64,000 bases of DNA from the NCBI GenBank assembly GCA_028641055.1, contig CM054062.1:187611958-187675957 (forward strand), given 5' to 3'. A model generated the notes under the pieces. The model did no database searches. It was not told the origin of the DNA and saw only the letters and a list, made by a program, of their open reading frames with translations. Source of the stretch: Alopecurus myosuroides. Lineage: Eukaryota > Streptophyta > Magnoliopsida > Poales > Poaceae. Positions 36,486-48,639 of the stretch are shown piece after piece. The translations under genes and the position numbers were made by a program. The stretch's first letter is position 1; the number at the start of each line of letters is the position of its first letter.

Positions 36486-37501
36486 AGAATATGAGACTAT
36501 TATGATTGGGACTATGTCTATCAAGGTTGAGGTAACATAATTATTTAGTGATTAGCAAAGTTTTGCTTCATATGAAAATTGTTCTGGTAACAAGACTTGA
36601 TCACCCTTGTTAACAAAATGATTTTAAATGAAGTGGACAATGTTTTCACTATACTTTCACCTTCCCCATTATGTTTTCACCATGTTTACTTCTGTTATCA
36701 CATTGCTAATTGAGTACAATCATATTTTCCACCATCCTTATGCATGTTTTCCTAATGTTTTCACCCTGATTACTGAGGTTATGCATGTTTTCACCACCCA
36801 TCCTTTTGTTTTCACCACTTCCTCCTTTGTTTTCTTTGGATATTTTTCCATTAGAGTGTCATAAAACCTCCGCAGTGATGGTTTTGGTTTTGTTTTCCAC
36901 CTTTTCACTTTCGTTTTCTGGTTTTTATTAATTATTAAAATTCTGGAAATACCTCAAAAATAAAGTTTCTCGAAAAATTCCAGAAAAATTATAATAAATT
37001 TTTACATCAAAAATGAGGCAGAGAGACATCTGAGAGACCCCAGGGGACCCACCAGTCAGGCACACCATGGGGTGGGGCGGCCAGCCCCTGGTGGCGCCAG
37101 CACATGGTGTGGGGCCCCTGGTCCTCCACTTACTCTCTCCACTGCCAAAGACTTCTCTCTCACCTCCCAAACTGAAAACATTTCCGGGAACCCGTGTTCT
37201 TGCTGTTCTTCCTCTGGATTTTTGATCTCCTTCTTCAGCCCATCATTTTGTGCTGAGATTTTGTGCATTTGGTCTCCAGTATATGACTCCTCCGATGATC
37301 CAAGTAGAATTTTGTTTAGTAAAGTATTTCTTGAATATTTTGGTACTGTAGGTGACAGCTTATGTGAGTTTGCATGCTTGATTTGAGTAAAAATAATGTA
37401 GTTTTGATGTATGTTTAGCTCTCATATAAGTCCCTATGGTAGTTTCCACCTTATAGTTGTTTGAAATTAATTTTTGTGATGATTGTTGAAAAATTTCAGA
37501 G
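36486..37501. other. Non-coding spacer where RT and integrase would be expected
   Basis: The first half is T-rich with repeated GTTTTCACC phrases (36640-36820). The second half is GC-rich with CCACCATGGGG-type phrases also found in the LTRs of these families. No RT or integrase motif is seen on either strand. Confidence 0.65.
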
Positions 37502-38628
37502 ATGGAGCACAATGTTCATCAACTAAACCAGCATGAGTTGGAGTTGCATGAGGTCATGCTCGTGCACCGTGAAGAGAGAGTGTTCCCATCAATTTATCCG
37601 TGTCAGGAATTCATGAGGATTATGGAAATTTCGCAGGATTTCAACACTCTTGTGCATAATGCAGGCTTGGACCGTTTCATTGCGGATGAACCTATCCAAC
37701 ATGTGAAACTAACTATGTCTGTGGTGCAGGATTTTTGTTTTAAATGGTCCTCAACTAACCCAATGGTCCAATGTAGAATTTACAATGAAGTTGTAAACTT
37801 GCCTTTCAGTGATTTTTGTGCATCTATCAAGGTACCAGAGTGGGGTTCTTGTGAGAAGATAAAAGGGCAGCCTAAACCACTGCTGGAATTATATGAGGAG
37901 ATTTGCCAAGGAAGAAGCTTCACAGGGGAGAGTGGTAAAATTCGAGAATTTCGACTCCCTAGCATTCGATACTTTGCCTATTTTATTTCTAAATGTGTGT
38001 TAGCTAGAAAAACTGCCAACAAGCTATCTGTCTATGATTTGGCATTTATTGCAGCTGCCTTAAGATGTGATAGGTCTTATAACTTTGGCGCTTTGATTGC
38101 TTACCGTATCTCACATAACCGTGAGGAGGGAGGAGTTTGTGGAGGTCTTATTGCCTCGCGCTTGCTAGCTCTGCATGGTTTGGAGCCGCACCCTCTAGAC
38201 CTGCAGTTTCCTATAGAGAGGCTTGATCTTATTTCCATGGTTGAACATAAGTTTCTTTCTACCCATGCTCACTTACATAATCTATATTTTGAATTCACTT
38301 TCTCCAAATGGTCCGGGTGGAGAGTTATTAAAATTGTTAGGGAAGTACTTTTGCCTGCACCTCTTTTGTTTAATCTTAATAGCAGGCAAGGATGGAAGCT
38401 TTCTAAGAGTGAGCTGGACACATACCTTGAGCATCACCCCCATCAAGGGGAGGATGCTGACGAGGGGGCGATGGTGATTTCGTCCAGCCCTATGACACCA
38501 CGGGGATCCCATACCAGCACCCCGGTTATGACTATGCGCCCGCTGCTTCATCTTCCTCTTGGGCGCCCGAGTACGACCACGCGAGGGACGACCCACCACA
38601 GTGGGGATATTTCCCACGCCATGATTGA
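37502..38628 (+). pseudogene. ATHILA-type extra ORF (PF03078-like), frameshifted near the end
   Basis: Starts MEHNVHQLNQHELELHE and remains open for about 325 codons. The core (FADFCASIKVPEWG, REFRLPSIRYFAYFI, LSVYDLAFIAAALR, SRLLALHGLEPHPLD, LISMVEHKF) resembles the ATHILA ORF-1 family found in Athila elements. Near 38480 the frame changes: the alternative frame continues TGIPYQHPGYDYAPAASSS and ends at TGA 38628, as in relatives. The annotated frame instead runs into low-complexity DNA. Role unknown; sometimes discussed as an envelope-like position but no signal peptide or membrane anchor is evident. Confidence 0.7.
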
Positions 38629-40408
38629 TCTCCACTTTGGCCAAAATCCTAAGCTTGGGAGGAGGTATACCGACATCACACTCATTTATATATCATGTTC
38701 GGTCGGTTATTTTTTTATCCATGTTTTCATTTCTCTCGTTTGTTTTCGTTTTCTTTCGTTTCTTTCGTTTCTTTTCGTTTTATTGTTTTTTTTTTCCAAA
38801 ACACAAAAAGACCAAAAATATTTCTGTTGTTTCTCTTTGTTTGCTTCTTTATTTTCTTTATTTGGTTTGCTCTCTTCTCTTGTTTCAGTTTAGTATTCAG
38901 AAATCCAAAAATATTTTGCTTTGTTCGCTTGTTCTCTTTCTGTTCTTGTAATAATTGAAAAACCCAAAAATATTTGTTTTTCTTCTTTGGTTTTGTAAAG
39001 TTTTCTGCAGAGTTTAACATTCGTCCGTGACTCTATTTGAGTTTGGTTTTCATTATATATTATTCGAGCCACAAGTGAAGATCAACAATGACGATCTACG
39101 ACAATTCAAGTTGTGGTGAGAGGCTGGTACGAACTCTATTTGTTTTCATTTTTGTACATATATCCATCCATGTGAGCATGCTAAGTTTGTTCATAGAAGA
39201 TATATGTGATTTAATGGCTGCTTAATAATTCGTGCTCTCTCATGTTTAGTTCCAATTTATTAATAGGAAATGACATGTCGAATAAATATTTGTTCGCATT
39301 GTTCTATTCGTAGAAAGCCATGACATTGTGGTAGCCTCCTCTGACTATTTCATTTGAATTGACTTGGCACATGCTCACGCATGCTAAGACTGAAAAAAAA
39401 GTCAATAAGCCTCGATGATTTATTTTGCCTCAGAGTTCTAGTATCAATTTTATGCCTTGGTTAATTTTGTTTTGTCGCAAGCATGATTATGATAGTTGTT
39501 GCTCTCTTGATTGTCGCTCCCTTTCTATTGCTAGCCTTCACCTGTACTGAGTATGAGCTCTACTCGTGCATCCAACTCCCAAAATCCAAAGTTTGCAAAA
39601 TGTGTCCACCATACCTACCTATATGTGGTACTTAACCGCCACTCCAAGTAAATTGCTCATGTGATACCTTTAAAACCTGCTTAAAATTATACCTGTTTTG
39701 TGCCCCTGTTTTAGCTCATGAGGACGTAAATAGAGAATCTTTATCTCACTTGTTGATTGGATTTCACACCCTGGACTAGTGGCTTCATCCGCTTATCCAA
39801 ATGATAGAAGAGCTGGCAACGGGGTTCCCAGCCCCAAATTAATACACACAAAATCTCTACAATATTTTTGCCTCTGATTTATCAGTCAAAGCATAATTGT
39901 GTAAACAAAAGAGAAAGAGGGATGACCTTCTACCCAGACGCGTCCTTCATATGGGATCCGCTCTTGTGAATCTAGTTGGATTGTGACGTACTATATTTTC
40001 TGTTTACCATTCGTTTACATAAGCATACACCTCTCTTAAAAATGTTTTCAATACCTCTGTTTAATAAAATAAAAGCTCTAGCACATGAATGATCCATGCT
40101 TCCCTCTGCGAAGGGCCTTTCTTTTACTTTTATGTCGAGTCTTCACATTCTCACTTTATGCACCTTCTTGAGAGCAATGACTGTTGTTCTTAGTGTAATG
40201 TGCTTGTCCCAGAATACGGTTAATTGTAGTATAACTTTGATACTTGTATCTTTTGATATCTTTACTTCTAGTCTTCCCTTGAACTTCAGAGGTGTCGTGG
40301 CATTTATGTTTTGCCCCACACTTAAGGGCAATCGAGATACCACTTTATAAGATCCTACTATGAATATTACAATCTTGCAAATAGTTATGCTTCATGTTGT
40401 TTATTATC
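38629..40408. other. 3' non-coding region of Athila-like A
   Basis: T-rich, with TTTCGTTT and CAAAAATATT repeats (38700-38990). The part at about 39715-40005 is an inverted counterpart of 42842-43130 in element B. No gene is seen. Confidence 0.65.
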
Positions 40409-40875
40409 ACATGTGTTCACGGAGTGTTAATGCTTTGCTCCGGTGTTCTATTAAAAGGAACACCTTAATTACCAGTAGTTCCCTTGAGGCCCCGCTGAAA
40501 ACGGGCTGGTAGGACAAAAGATGTTGTGCAAGTTCTCATTGCGAGCACGTACGACTATTTACGGAACACATGCCTATGGTTACTTAGTGCTTGGATGCTT
40601 TTTCTTATTTATCTGCAATGCCCATGTCTTGATTATTATGCGAACTATCTTATCCATGCAACGCCCGTTCATCTATCCCTATGCCTATAGTATTAAATCT
40701 CGTTGTTTACTTCAAACACTGCTGCTGTTGTTTTCATCTCACTTCTATTATTATTTCACTACTACTGCTACTATAAACTGTTACTACTGATAAACCACTA
40801 CGAACAAAAGTACTTTCAGGTGCAGGTGAATTGACAACTCATTTGTTAAGTCTCACAAATATTCTTTGGCTCCCC
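40409..40875 (+). repeat. Truncated 3' LTR of Athila-like A
   Basis: Matches 33260-33732 of the 5' LTR. The first ~850 bases and the last ~70 bases are missing. Confidence 0.8.
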
Positions 40876-42252
40876 CACGCTTCTATTCTTGTAGACAATG
40901 TTTGGCTTCCAAGTGCAGAGGTTTGTAGAACAGCAGCAAGTTTCCCTTAAGTGGATCACCCAAGGTTTATCGAACTCAGGGAGGTAGAGGTCAAAGATAT
41001 CCCTCTCAAGCAACCCTGCAATTAAGATACAAGAAGTCTCTTGTGTCCCCAACACACCCAATATACTTGTCAGGTATATATGTGCACTAGTTTGGCGAAG
41101 AGATAGTGAAATGCGAGTAATATGGATGGTTATAAGTAATAATAGCAATCTGAAATAAATATGGCAGCAAGCAAAGATGTAGCAGAACAGGCAAAAAACG
41201 GCGTTTCAATGCTTGGAAACAAGGCATAGGGATCCTACTTTCACTAGCGGACACTCTCAACAATGATCACATAATTGAATAACTAAATATCTTCTCTTCA
41301 CTATGCTACTCTTAATCCTCTCCGGTTGGATAACGAACACTAATCATTGTGTAGGGCTGCAAAAAGCATTCCTTAAAGTAAGCATTCCCACGTCTAGTTA
41401 ACCCCACGCTGTCACTATGAGCGCCCTAGAAGGTACTAGACAAACACCACAATTCATAGAGGAGACACACACGATGTGAACACTGTCACCTTCACACCCG
41501 GTACAAGGTGCCTCCAAAGTTCATATTAATAAAACACTTGAGTAGCACAAAATGAAGAGTAACATCTACTTATTCAACTAGATTACAAAGCTAACGATCA
41601 CATATAGATCACACCATGGGAGAAAGAGATGAACCACATAGCTACCGGTAGAGCCCTCAGCCTCGGGGGAGAACTACTCCCTCCTCATCATAGGAGACAA
41701 CAACGGCGATGGAGATGGCAGTGGAGTCGATGGAGATGGCTTTCGGGGCCACTTCCCCGTCCCGGCAGGGTGCCAGAATAGAGAGCTGTCCCTCGAAACT
41801 TGGGTTGACGATGACGGCGGCTGCAGAAGGTTCGTGGAATTTCGCCGATTCTTTTAGGGTTTTCCCTCGGGGAAGTATAAGTAGGAAAAAGGGCGATGCC
41901 GGGGGGTGGCCAGGGGGCCCACACCACCAGGTGGCGCCACCAGGGGGCTGGCCGCGCCACCCTATGGTGTGTCCACCCTGTGGCTCCCCTCCGGGGCTCT
42001 TCGGGACTTCTGGATGCTTCCGGGATTTCTAAGACTTTCGGGCTTTGATTTTTCCAATTCCGAGAATATTTCCAGAACAACTTTTCTGAAACTAAAAACA
42101 GCAGTAAACAAGGAACTGGCTCTGTGGCATCTTGTCAATAGGTTAGTCCGGAAAATCGATAAAAATGACATAAAGAAGGGAGAAAACATGTAACAATTGG
42201 CATAATATCATCATGGAACATCATAAATTATAGATATGTTGGAGGCGTATCA
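40876..42252 (-). repeat. Downstream LTR of Athila-like B
   Basis: On minus it begins TGATACGCCTCCAACATATC at 42252. At the other end it lacks the last 13-14 bases (TGATGTCTACGT.. on plus) where it is fused to element A. Confidence 0.85.
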
Positions 42253-42270
42253 AGCATCCCCAAGCTTAGT
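42253..42270 (-). promoter_or_regulatory. Polypurine tract of Athila-like B
   Basis: Minus strand CTAAGCTTGGGGATGCT, directly before the LTR's TGATACG. Confidence 0.75.
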
Positions 42271-44972
42271 TCCTACTCATCCTCGAGTAGGTAAATGATA
42301 AAACAAAATAATTTCTAGGGTGACATGCTACCACACAATCTTGATCATAAATTGTAAAAGCATATGTAAGTTGAGATCATAGAACTTTAACACAAACATG
42401 ATAAATAGGACTTTACTAATAAAGCATAGCAATGCAAAGAAATATATACATTTGTTTCAAGTATAGAGAAAGCATGGCAACGTGGTATTTCGCTAGTCCT
42501 TAAGAGTGGGGCAAAATATAAATGCCAGGACACCTTCAAAGATCATGAGGAAGACTAAAACAAATAATTTGAGAACAAGCAATAACACATCATGAATCAA
42601 TTAATAATGTTTCTGGGACAAATGCACATAAAACTCAGAATGGAAAAAAATGCTCTCTCAACTGTGCATAAAGTTAGAAGATGGAGACTCAACATAAAAG
42701 TAAAAGAAAATCCCTTCGTAGAGGGATGCAGTGATCACTCATGTGCTAGAGCTTTTTATTTTATTAAACAAGGGTAAAGTTTGACATTGAGTGTCTATAT
42801 TTTGAGAGATGTATGCTAATGTCAACGAATGGCAAACAGAAAATATAGTACGTCACAAGCCAACTAGATTTCACAAGAGCGGCTCCCATATGAAGGACGC
42901 AACTGGTATAGAAGGTCACCCCTCTTTCTCTTTTGTTTACACAATTATGCTTTGACTGATAAATTAGGGGAAAAAATAGTGAAGATATTTTGTGTGTATT
43001 AATTTGGGGCTGGGCACCCCGTTGCTAGCTCTTCTATCAATTGGATAAGTGGATGAAGCCACTAGTCCAGGGTGTGAAATCCAGTCAACAAGTGAGATAA
43101 AAATTCTCTATTTACGTCCTCATGAGCAAAAACAGGAACACAAAGCAGGAGTAATTTTGAAGGTTTTTAAGGTAACACATGAGCAATTTACTTGGAGTGG
43201 CAGTTAAATACCACATGTAGGTAGGTATGGTGGACACAATGGGAAAACTTGGTTTTAGGGAGTTGGATGCACGAGTAGAGCTCATACTCAGTACATGTGG
43301 AGGCTAGAAAAAGACTGGGAGCGACAAATCAAGAGAGCATAAGAGCCATAATCATGCATAGCGACATAAACATCATTAATCAAAGCATAACCGGTATCAC
43401 AAGTTCAAGAACTAAATGATCATATAGGATATTAGTGACTGGTTCATAGTCATAAACATGGTGTGAGCATGCGCCAAGTCAACCAAATAAAACATTCGAA
43501 AGAGAATACCATAAATTTATGCTTCAACATGACAAGAACAACTCATGAATCTTTCAATGGCACATTAAATACTCTCAGCTATTTGAGGCTAATCATGCTA
43601 CACAATAACCACAAGTATTTAAAACTAAAATAACATCTAGCATCATACGAAAAAGTTCTACCCACCGTCTATACAAGCTTCTACTTGCACCATTAAAAAT
43701 TCTACTTTAAGCAGCAGTTTCTTCTCCCAACAAGCACCATACAAGATATGTTTTAACAAAAATACTCTTCATGATACAGCAAGAAAACATGAGAGAACTC
43801 ACATAACACTACTAAAACTAACAGCTCTTAGATAAGATATGCATGAAAACAAAGGCTAAACGCAGTACTAGCAAAAAGTGAACACTCACAGAACAATAAG
43901 AATGAAAACTAGAGTGTTATAAGCAATGAAAACGGAGCGTGTCTCTCTCCCACACAAGTATGATAAGATCCAACCATAAAATACAGCAAAGAAAACTAAG
44001 CAAACTGAAAGCAAAAAATAAAAATACGCTCCAAGTAAATCACATAAGATGTGACCTAATAAAAATATAGTTTCACTAGAAGTGACCTGATAATTTGTCG
44101 ATGAAGAAGGGGATGCCTTGGGAATCCCCAATCTTAGACGCTTGAGTCTTCTTGGAATTTTCTGGGATGTACCACCGGGGCATCCCCAATCTTAGGCTTT
44201 TCACTCTTCTTGATCGCATTATATCGTGCTCTTCTTTTGACCCTTGAAAACTTCCTTCACACCAAACTTCTCACAATCTTCATTAGCAACGTTAGTGCAA
44301 ATCGAAATAATAAATTCACATGGTTCAGTTTCAATACAAGACTAACACTCATAAACACATTAACTACTGCTAAAACTTCTTTTAAAACTCTTTTTCTCAA
44401 AAGAACACCAAAAGAAAGAGATTAAGATGCAAATGCAATTATTGGCAGAAATCTGTCAAAACAGAACAATAGGTAAATATGATTTTTTTAGAAAATCCTT
44501 TGTTGCTCAAATCAAAAAGTGGTCAACTAAGAAAAGTTGGGTATATAGCCCAGGATTACGCAGAAAAAAACTCAGGTCATTTTGAATTTTCTGTGATTTT
44601 ATTCGATTTTAAAAGTGGACATCACAAATCTGTTTCCTGCGCAGAAATCCGAAATATAGTCTCAACTTTCCACTAGAGGCTTTACTTGGATAAACAAATA
44701 CACAAAAAGAAAAGATACAGCAGGGTTGCTAAGGAAATAGACAACACCCAGGTGCAAAGAAAACAAAAATAAACGACGGAAAACGGGTTGAAAACGGAGA
44801 AACAAAATGGGTTGTCTCCCGGAAGCTCTTTTTCTTTAAAGCCTTTCAGCTAGGCACAATGATTTTTAAAAGATGCTCGCATAATAATAAGAGTTGAAGC
44901 ACAATAAGATAGCATCAAGAAGAAAATATAAAACACATTTAAGTCCAACCCACTTCCTATGAAAAAGAATCT
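42271..44972. other. Non-coding interior of Athila-like B
   Basis: AT-rich DNA without a gene. A phrase built on GGGGATGCC...CCCCAATCTTAG appears twice near 44110 and 44180. The block 42842-43280 is the inverted relative of 39600-40005. Confidence 0.6.
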
Positions 44973-45728
44973 TTAGAAAAACAAGTCAACGAAGCACAAA
45001 GTGACTAGCATAGGAAGACAAAATAAGTGTAACTTCAAAATTTTCAACATAAAGAGGGGAAACTTAAAACTGTTGAGATGCATAAAACCATGTTTCCCTC
45101 TCTCATAATAACTTTCAGTAGCATCATGAATAAAATTAACGATATAACTATCATAAGAAACATTCTTATCATGATCCACATGCATAAAAGCATTAATACT
45201 CTCCACATAAGCATAGTCATTCTTATTAATAGTAGTGGGAGCAAATTCAACAAAATAGCTATCATTATTATTCTCATCACCATAATCATCAAATATAGGA
45301 GGCATAGTATCATCAAAATAAATTTTCTCCTCGATAGTAGGTGGACTGAAAATAGCATGTTCATCAATGTAAACATCATATATAGAAGGCATATCATGAT
45401 CACAATAAAATTTATCATTCATAGTAGGTGGAACTAGAATACCACAAACATTATAATCATCATATATTGGAGGCAAAGTATCATCAAACAAAATTTCCTC
45501 CTCAAAACTTGGGGGACTAAAAATATCGTATTCATCAAAACCAGCTTCCCCAAGCTTAGACTTTTTCATAGCATTAGAAATAATGGTGTTCAAAGAATTC
45601 ATACTAATAACATTGCTATTAGCATGCAAATAAAGTTCCATAGGTTTTTTAGTTTTCTCTTCAAACACTTCATGTCCTAACTCAAGATAAAGATTACAAA
45701 GCTCTCTCATATTTTTATTGTTTTCCAT
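44973..45728 (-). CDS. Unknown acidic repeat ORF of Athila-like B
   Basis: A 251-residue open frame starts MENNKNMRELCNLYLELG 146 bases downstream of the PBS, where gag would begin. The centre is made of imperfect acidic repeats of the form IFSPPTIEEKIYFDDTMPPI followed by YDDY or FDDY, three to four times between residues 70 and 150. There is no zinc knuckle, protease or gag domain. The C-terminus turns hydrophobic (KILKLHLFCLPMLVTLC), possibly read-through of non-coding DNA. I do not recognise a function; related frames seem to occur in other non-autonomous Triticeae Athila-like elements. Confidence 0.5.
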   Translation of the reverse strand: MENNKNMRELCNLYLELGHEVFEEKTKKPMELYLHANSNVISMNSLNTIISNAMKKSKLGEAGFDEYDIFSPPSFEEEILFDDTLPPIYDDYNVCGILVPPTMNDKFYCDHDMPSIYDVYIDEHAIFSPPTIEEKIYFDDTMPPIFDDYGDENNNDSYFVEFAPTTINKNDYAYVESINAFMHVDHDKNVSYDSYIVNFIHDATESYYERGKHGFMHLNSFKFPLFMLKILKLHLFCLPMLVTLCFVDLFF

Positions 45729-45874
45729 TAAGCATAACTAGTGAAAATAAAAACAAGGAATAAGTAAAAATAAGCCTAACTAGTGAAAACAAGAAACAAA
45801 AAGATATAATTGCAGAATCTAAAGGAAATAACTTCGAGCACTCACACCCGAGGATGTGAGAACCTTTTACCTTA

Positions 45875-45894
45875 CCTCCCCGGCAACGGCGCCA
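45875..45894 (-). promoter_or_regulatory. Primer-binding site of Athila-like B
   Basis: Minus strand TGGCGCCGTTGCCGGGGAGG, ten bases from the LTR end at 45905. Confidence 0.9.
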
Positions 45895-45904
45895 GAAAAG
45901 AGCT

Positions 45905-47551
45905 TGATGTCTACGTACGCTTCTATTCTTGTAGACAGTGTTGGGCCTCCAAGTGCAGAGGTTTGTAGAACAACAACAAGTTTCCCTTAAGTGGATCAAC
46001 CAAGGTTTATCGAACTCAGGGAGGTAGAGGTCAAAGATATCCCTCTCAAGAAACCCTGAAATTAAGATACAAGAAGTCTCTTGTGTCCCCAACACACCCA
46101 ATATACTTGTAAGGTATATAGGTGCACTAATTCGGCGAAGAGATAGTGAAATGCGAGTAATATGGATGGTTATAAGTAATAATAGCAATCTAAAATAAAT
46201 ATGGCAGCAAGCAAACATGTAGCAGAACAGGCGGAAAACGGTGTTTCAATTCTTGGAAACAAGGCCTAGGGATCCTACTTTCACTAGTGGACACTCTCAA
46301 CAATGATCACATAATTGAATAAATAAATATCTTCTCTTCACTATGCTACTCTTAACCCTCTCCGGTTGGATAACGAACACTAATCATTGCGTAGGGATGC
46401 AAAAAGCATTCCTTAAAGTAAGCATTCCCATGTATAGTTAACCCTACGCTGTCACTATGAGCGCCCTAGAATCTAAAGGAAATAACTTCGAGCACTCACA
46501 CCCGAGGATGTGAGAACCTTTTACCTTACCTCCCCGGCAACGGCGCCAGAAAAGAGCTTGATGTCTACGTACGCTTCTTTTCTTGTAGACAGTGTTGGGC
46601 CTCCAAGTGCAGAGGTTTGTAGAACAACAACAAGTTTCCCTTAAGTGGATCAACCAAGGTTTATCGAACTCAGGGAGGTAGAGGTCAAAGATATCCCTCT
46701 CAAGAAACCCTGAAATTAAGATACAAGAAGTCTCTTGTGTCCCCAACACACCCAATATACTTGTAAGGTATATTCATAGAGGAGACACCCACGATGTGCA
46801 CACTGTCACCTTCACACCGCAGGACAAGGTGACTCCAAAGTTCATATTAATAAAACACTTGAGTAGCACAAGATGAAGAGTAACATATACTTATTCAATT
46901 AGATTACAAAGCTCACAATCACATATAGATCACAATATGGGAGAGAGAGATGAACCACATAGCTACCGGTAGAGCCCTCAGCCTCGGGGGAGAACTAATC
47001 CGTCCTTATCATAGGAGACATCAACGACGATGGAGATGGCGGTGGAGTCGATGGAGATGGCTTCCGGGGGCACTTCTCGGTCCCGACAGGGTGCCAGAAC
47101 AGAGATCTGTCCCCCGAAACTTGGGTTGACGTTGACGGCGGCTGCGGAAGGTTTCGTGGAATTTTGCCGATTCTTTTAGGGGTTTCCCTCGGGGGAGTGT
47201 AAATAGGAGAAAGGGCGATGCCGGGGGGGTGGCCAAGGGGCTCACACCAGCAGATGGCACCACCCTATGGTGTGGCCACCCTGTGGCCCCCCTCCGGGGC
47301 TCTTCGGGACTTTTGGATGCTTCTGGGATTTCTAAGACTTCCGGGCTTCAAATTTTCCAATTCCGAGAATATTTCCAGAACAACTTTTCTGAAACTAAAA
47401 ACAACAGAAAACATGGAACTGGCTATGTGGCATCTTGTCAATAGGTTAGTCCGTAAAATCGATAAAAATGACATAAAGAAGGGAGAAAACATGTAGCAAT
47501 TGGCATAATATCATCATGGAACATCAGAATTATAGATACGTTGCAGACGTA
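45905..47551 (-). repeat. Upstream LTR of Athila-like B, with internal duplication
   Basis: Matches 40876-42252 except for an extra block at 46471-46771 and a degraded outer end (GACGTAT at 47551 instead of GCGTATCA). Confidence 0.85.
46471..46771 (-). repeat. Duplicated PBS-plus-LTR-end block inside the LTR
   Basis: This 301 bp segment copies 45817-46117 (end of interior, PBS and first part of LTR), displaced by 654 bases. It contains a second perfect PBS at 46529-46548 and a second LTR start TGATGTCTACG at 46559. It replaces a few dozen LTR bases. Short matches (AGAA; ATT) at the junctions suggest microhomology. Confidence 0.85.
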
Positions 47552-48420
47552 TGGTGATGGCTTATCGGTGTCAGCAACAACGCGGAACCTGCACACAACA
47601 CAACCAAAATACTTTGTCCCAACGGTACAGTGAGGTTGTCAATCTCACCGGTCTTGCTAAAAACAAAGATTAGACGTATAGTGTGGAAAATAATGTATGC
47701 TTGCACTAAGTAAAGAAAGCAGGAAATTGTAGTGGTTTGTTTAACAGTGTAAGAAAATGGACCGGGGCTCATAGGTTCACTAGTGGTGTCTCTCCATAAA
47801 AGATAGCATGCTAGGTGAACAAATTACAACTGGGCAATTGACAAATAAAGATTGCACCATAGTGCACATCCATCACATGATGACTACTATGATATTTAGT
47901 GCGGCAATTACAACAATATACATAGACCGTAATCCAACTGCATCTATGACTAATGATCCACCCTCAGGTTATCATCCGAACCCCCTTAGGTATTGAGTTG
48001 CAAGCAACAGATAATTGCATTAAACAATGTGTGTAATGTAAGAAAATACACGCGGGCACTCACATCGCTGTTTTCTCCCTAGTGGCAACAACACATCCTC
48101 CCCTGTCACGTTTCTGTCACTCGAGCACATGCGAAAAGGAGGCATGAACCCACTATCGAGCATAAATACTCCCTCTTGGAGTCACTAGCAACTACTTGGC
48201 CAGAGAACCACTAGCAACGGAAAGCATGCAAGATCACAAATAACATATGCAATAAAAGACTATAATCAACTTGGCATAAGTTCAATATTCATCGGATCCC
48301 AGCAAACACAACACATAGAGTTACATAAGAACAATCTCGATCATGAGGAGAAGACAACTATCTAGCTACTGCTATGGACCCGTAGTCCAAGGATGAACTA
48401 CTCACGCATCACTCCGGAGG
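47552..48420 (-). repeat. Non-coding LTR-type fragment of another Triticeae element
   Basis: No coding capacity. It has phrases common in Triticeae retroelement LTR/UTR DNA (CAGTGAGGTTGTCAATCTC, CATCGGATCCCA, GGACCCGTAGTCC). The orientation is the same as element B as far as I can judge. Boundaries are not defined. Confidence 0.4.
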
Positions 48421-48639
48421 CACACCGCAACAACCGCATAGCGGCCAAGTGGTGCACAATGCCCCTTCCATCGCCTCGCCTGGAGGTAACACCGTACTCC
48501 ACGTGTGCATTGGGTGGAGCTCCTCCCTCATCACGTGGCACATCCTTTCCTCACGTAGGCGGCACCAGCTACTAAATCGCCTAGCGAGCACTGGAGGATG
48601 CGTGTGTCTGCCTCGAGCGCTAGCGCGAGCGCCAGAACC

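Larger units (their letters stand above)
32405..40875 (+). mobile_element. Athila-like Gypsy element A (gag, protease, ATHILA ORF; no RT/integrase)
   Basis: 5' LTR 32405-33803 starts TGATACGTCG and ends GGGTCATCA. The PBS TGGCGCTGTTGCCGGGGAG follows at 33815. Gag and protease lead directly, after about 1 kb of non-coding DNA, into an ORF of the ATHILA type. RT, RNase H and integrase are absent. The 3' LTR (40409-40875) keeps only the part equivalent to 33260-33732. It abuts element B's LTR at 40876 with both outer ends missing. Left flank is CACCG; the matching right duplication is lost. Confidence 0.8.
40876..47551 (-). mobile_element. Athila-like non-autonomous element B
   Basis: Runs right to left: LTR (45905-47551), PBS (45875-45894), an ORF of unknown function, a long non-coding region, polypurine tract at 42253-42270, and LTR (40876-42252). 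It lacks gag-pol. It faces element A and shares part of A's 3' region in inverted orientation. Both outer ends are eroded, and its upstream LTR contains an internal 300 bp insertion. Confidence 0.8.

Noticed and set aside
38640..38960. Phe/Ser-rich membrane-like tail of the ATHILA ORF (possible envelope anchor)
   Set aside because: It arises after a frameshift by reading T-rich non-coding DNA; the relatives' frame ends at 38628.
45044..45437. Met/Ile/Leu-rich frames opposite to or overlapping the element B ORF
   Set aside because: These are alternative frames of the repeat ORF with hydrophobic low complexity, not separate genes.
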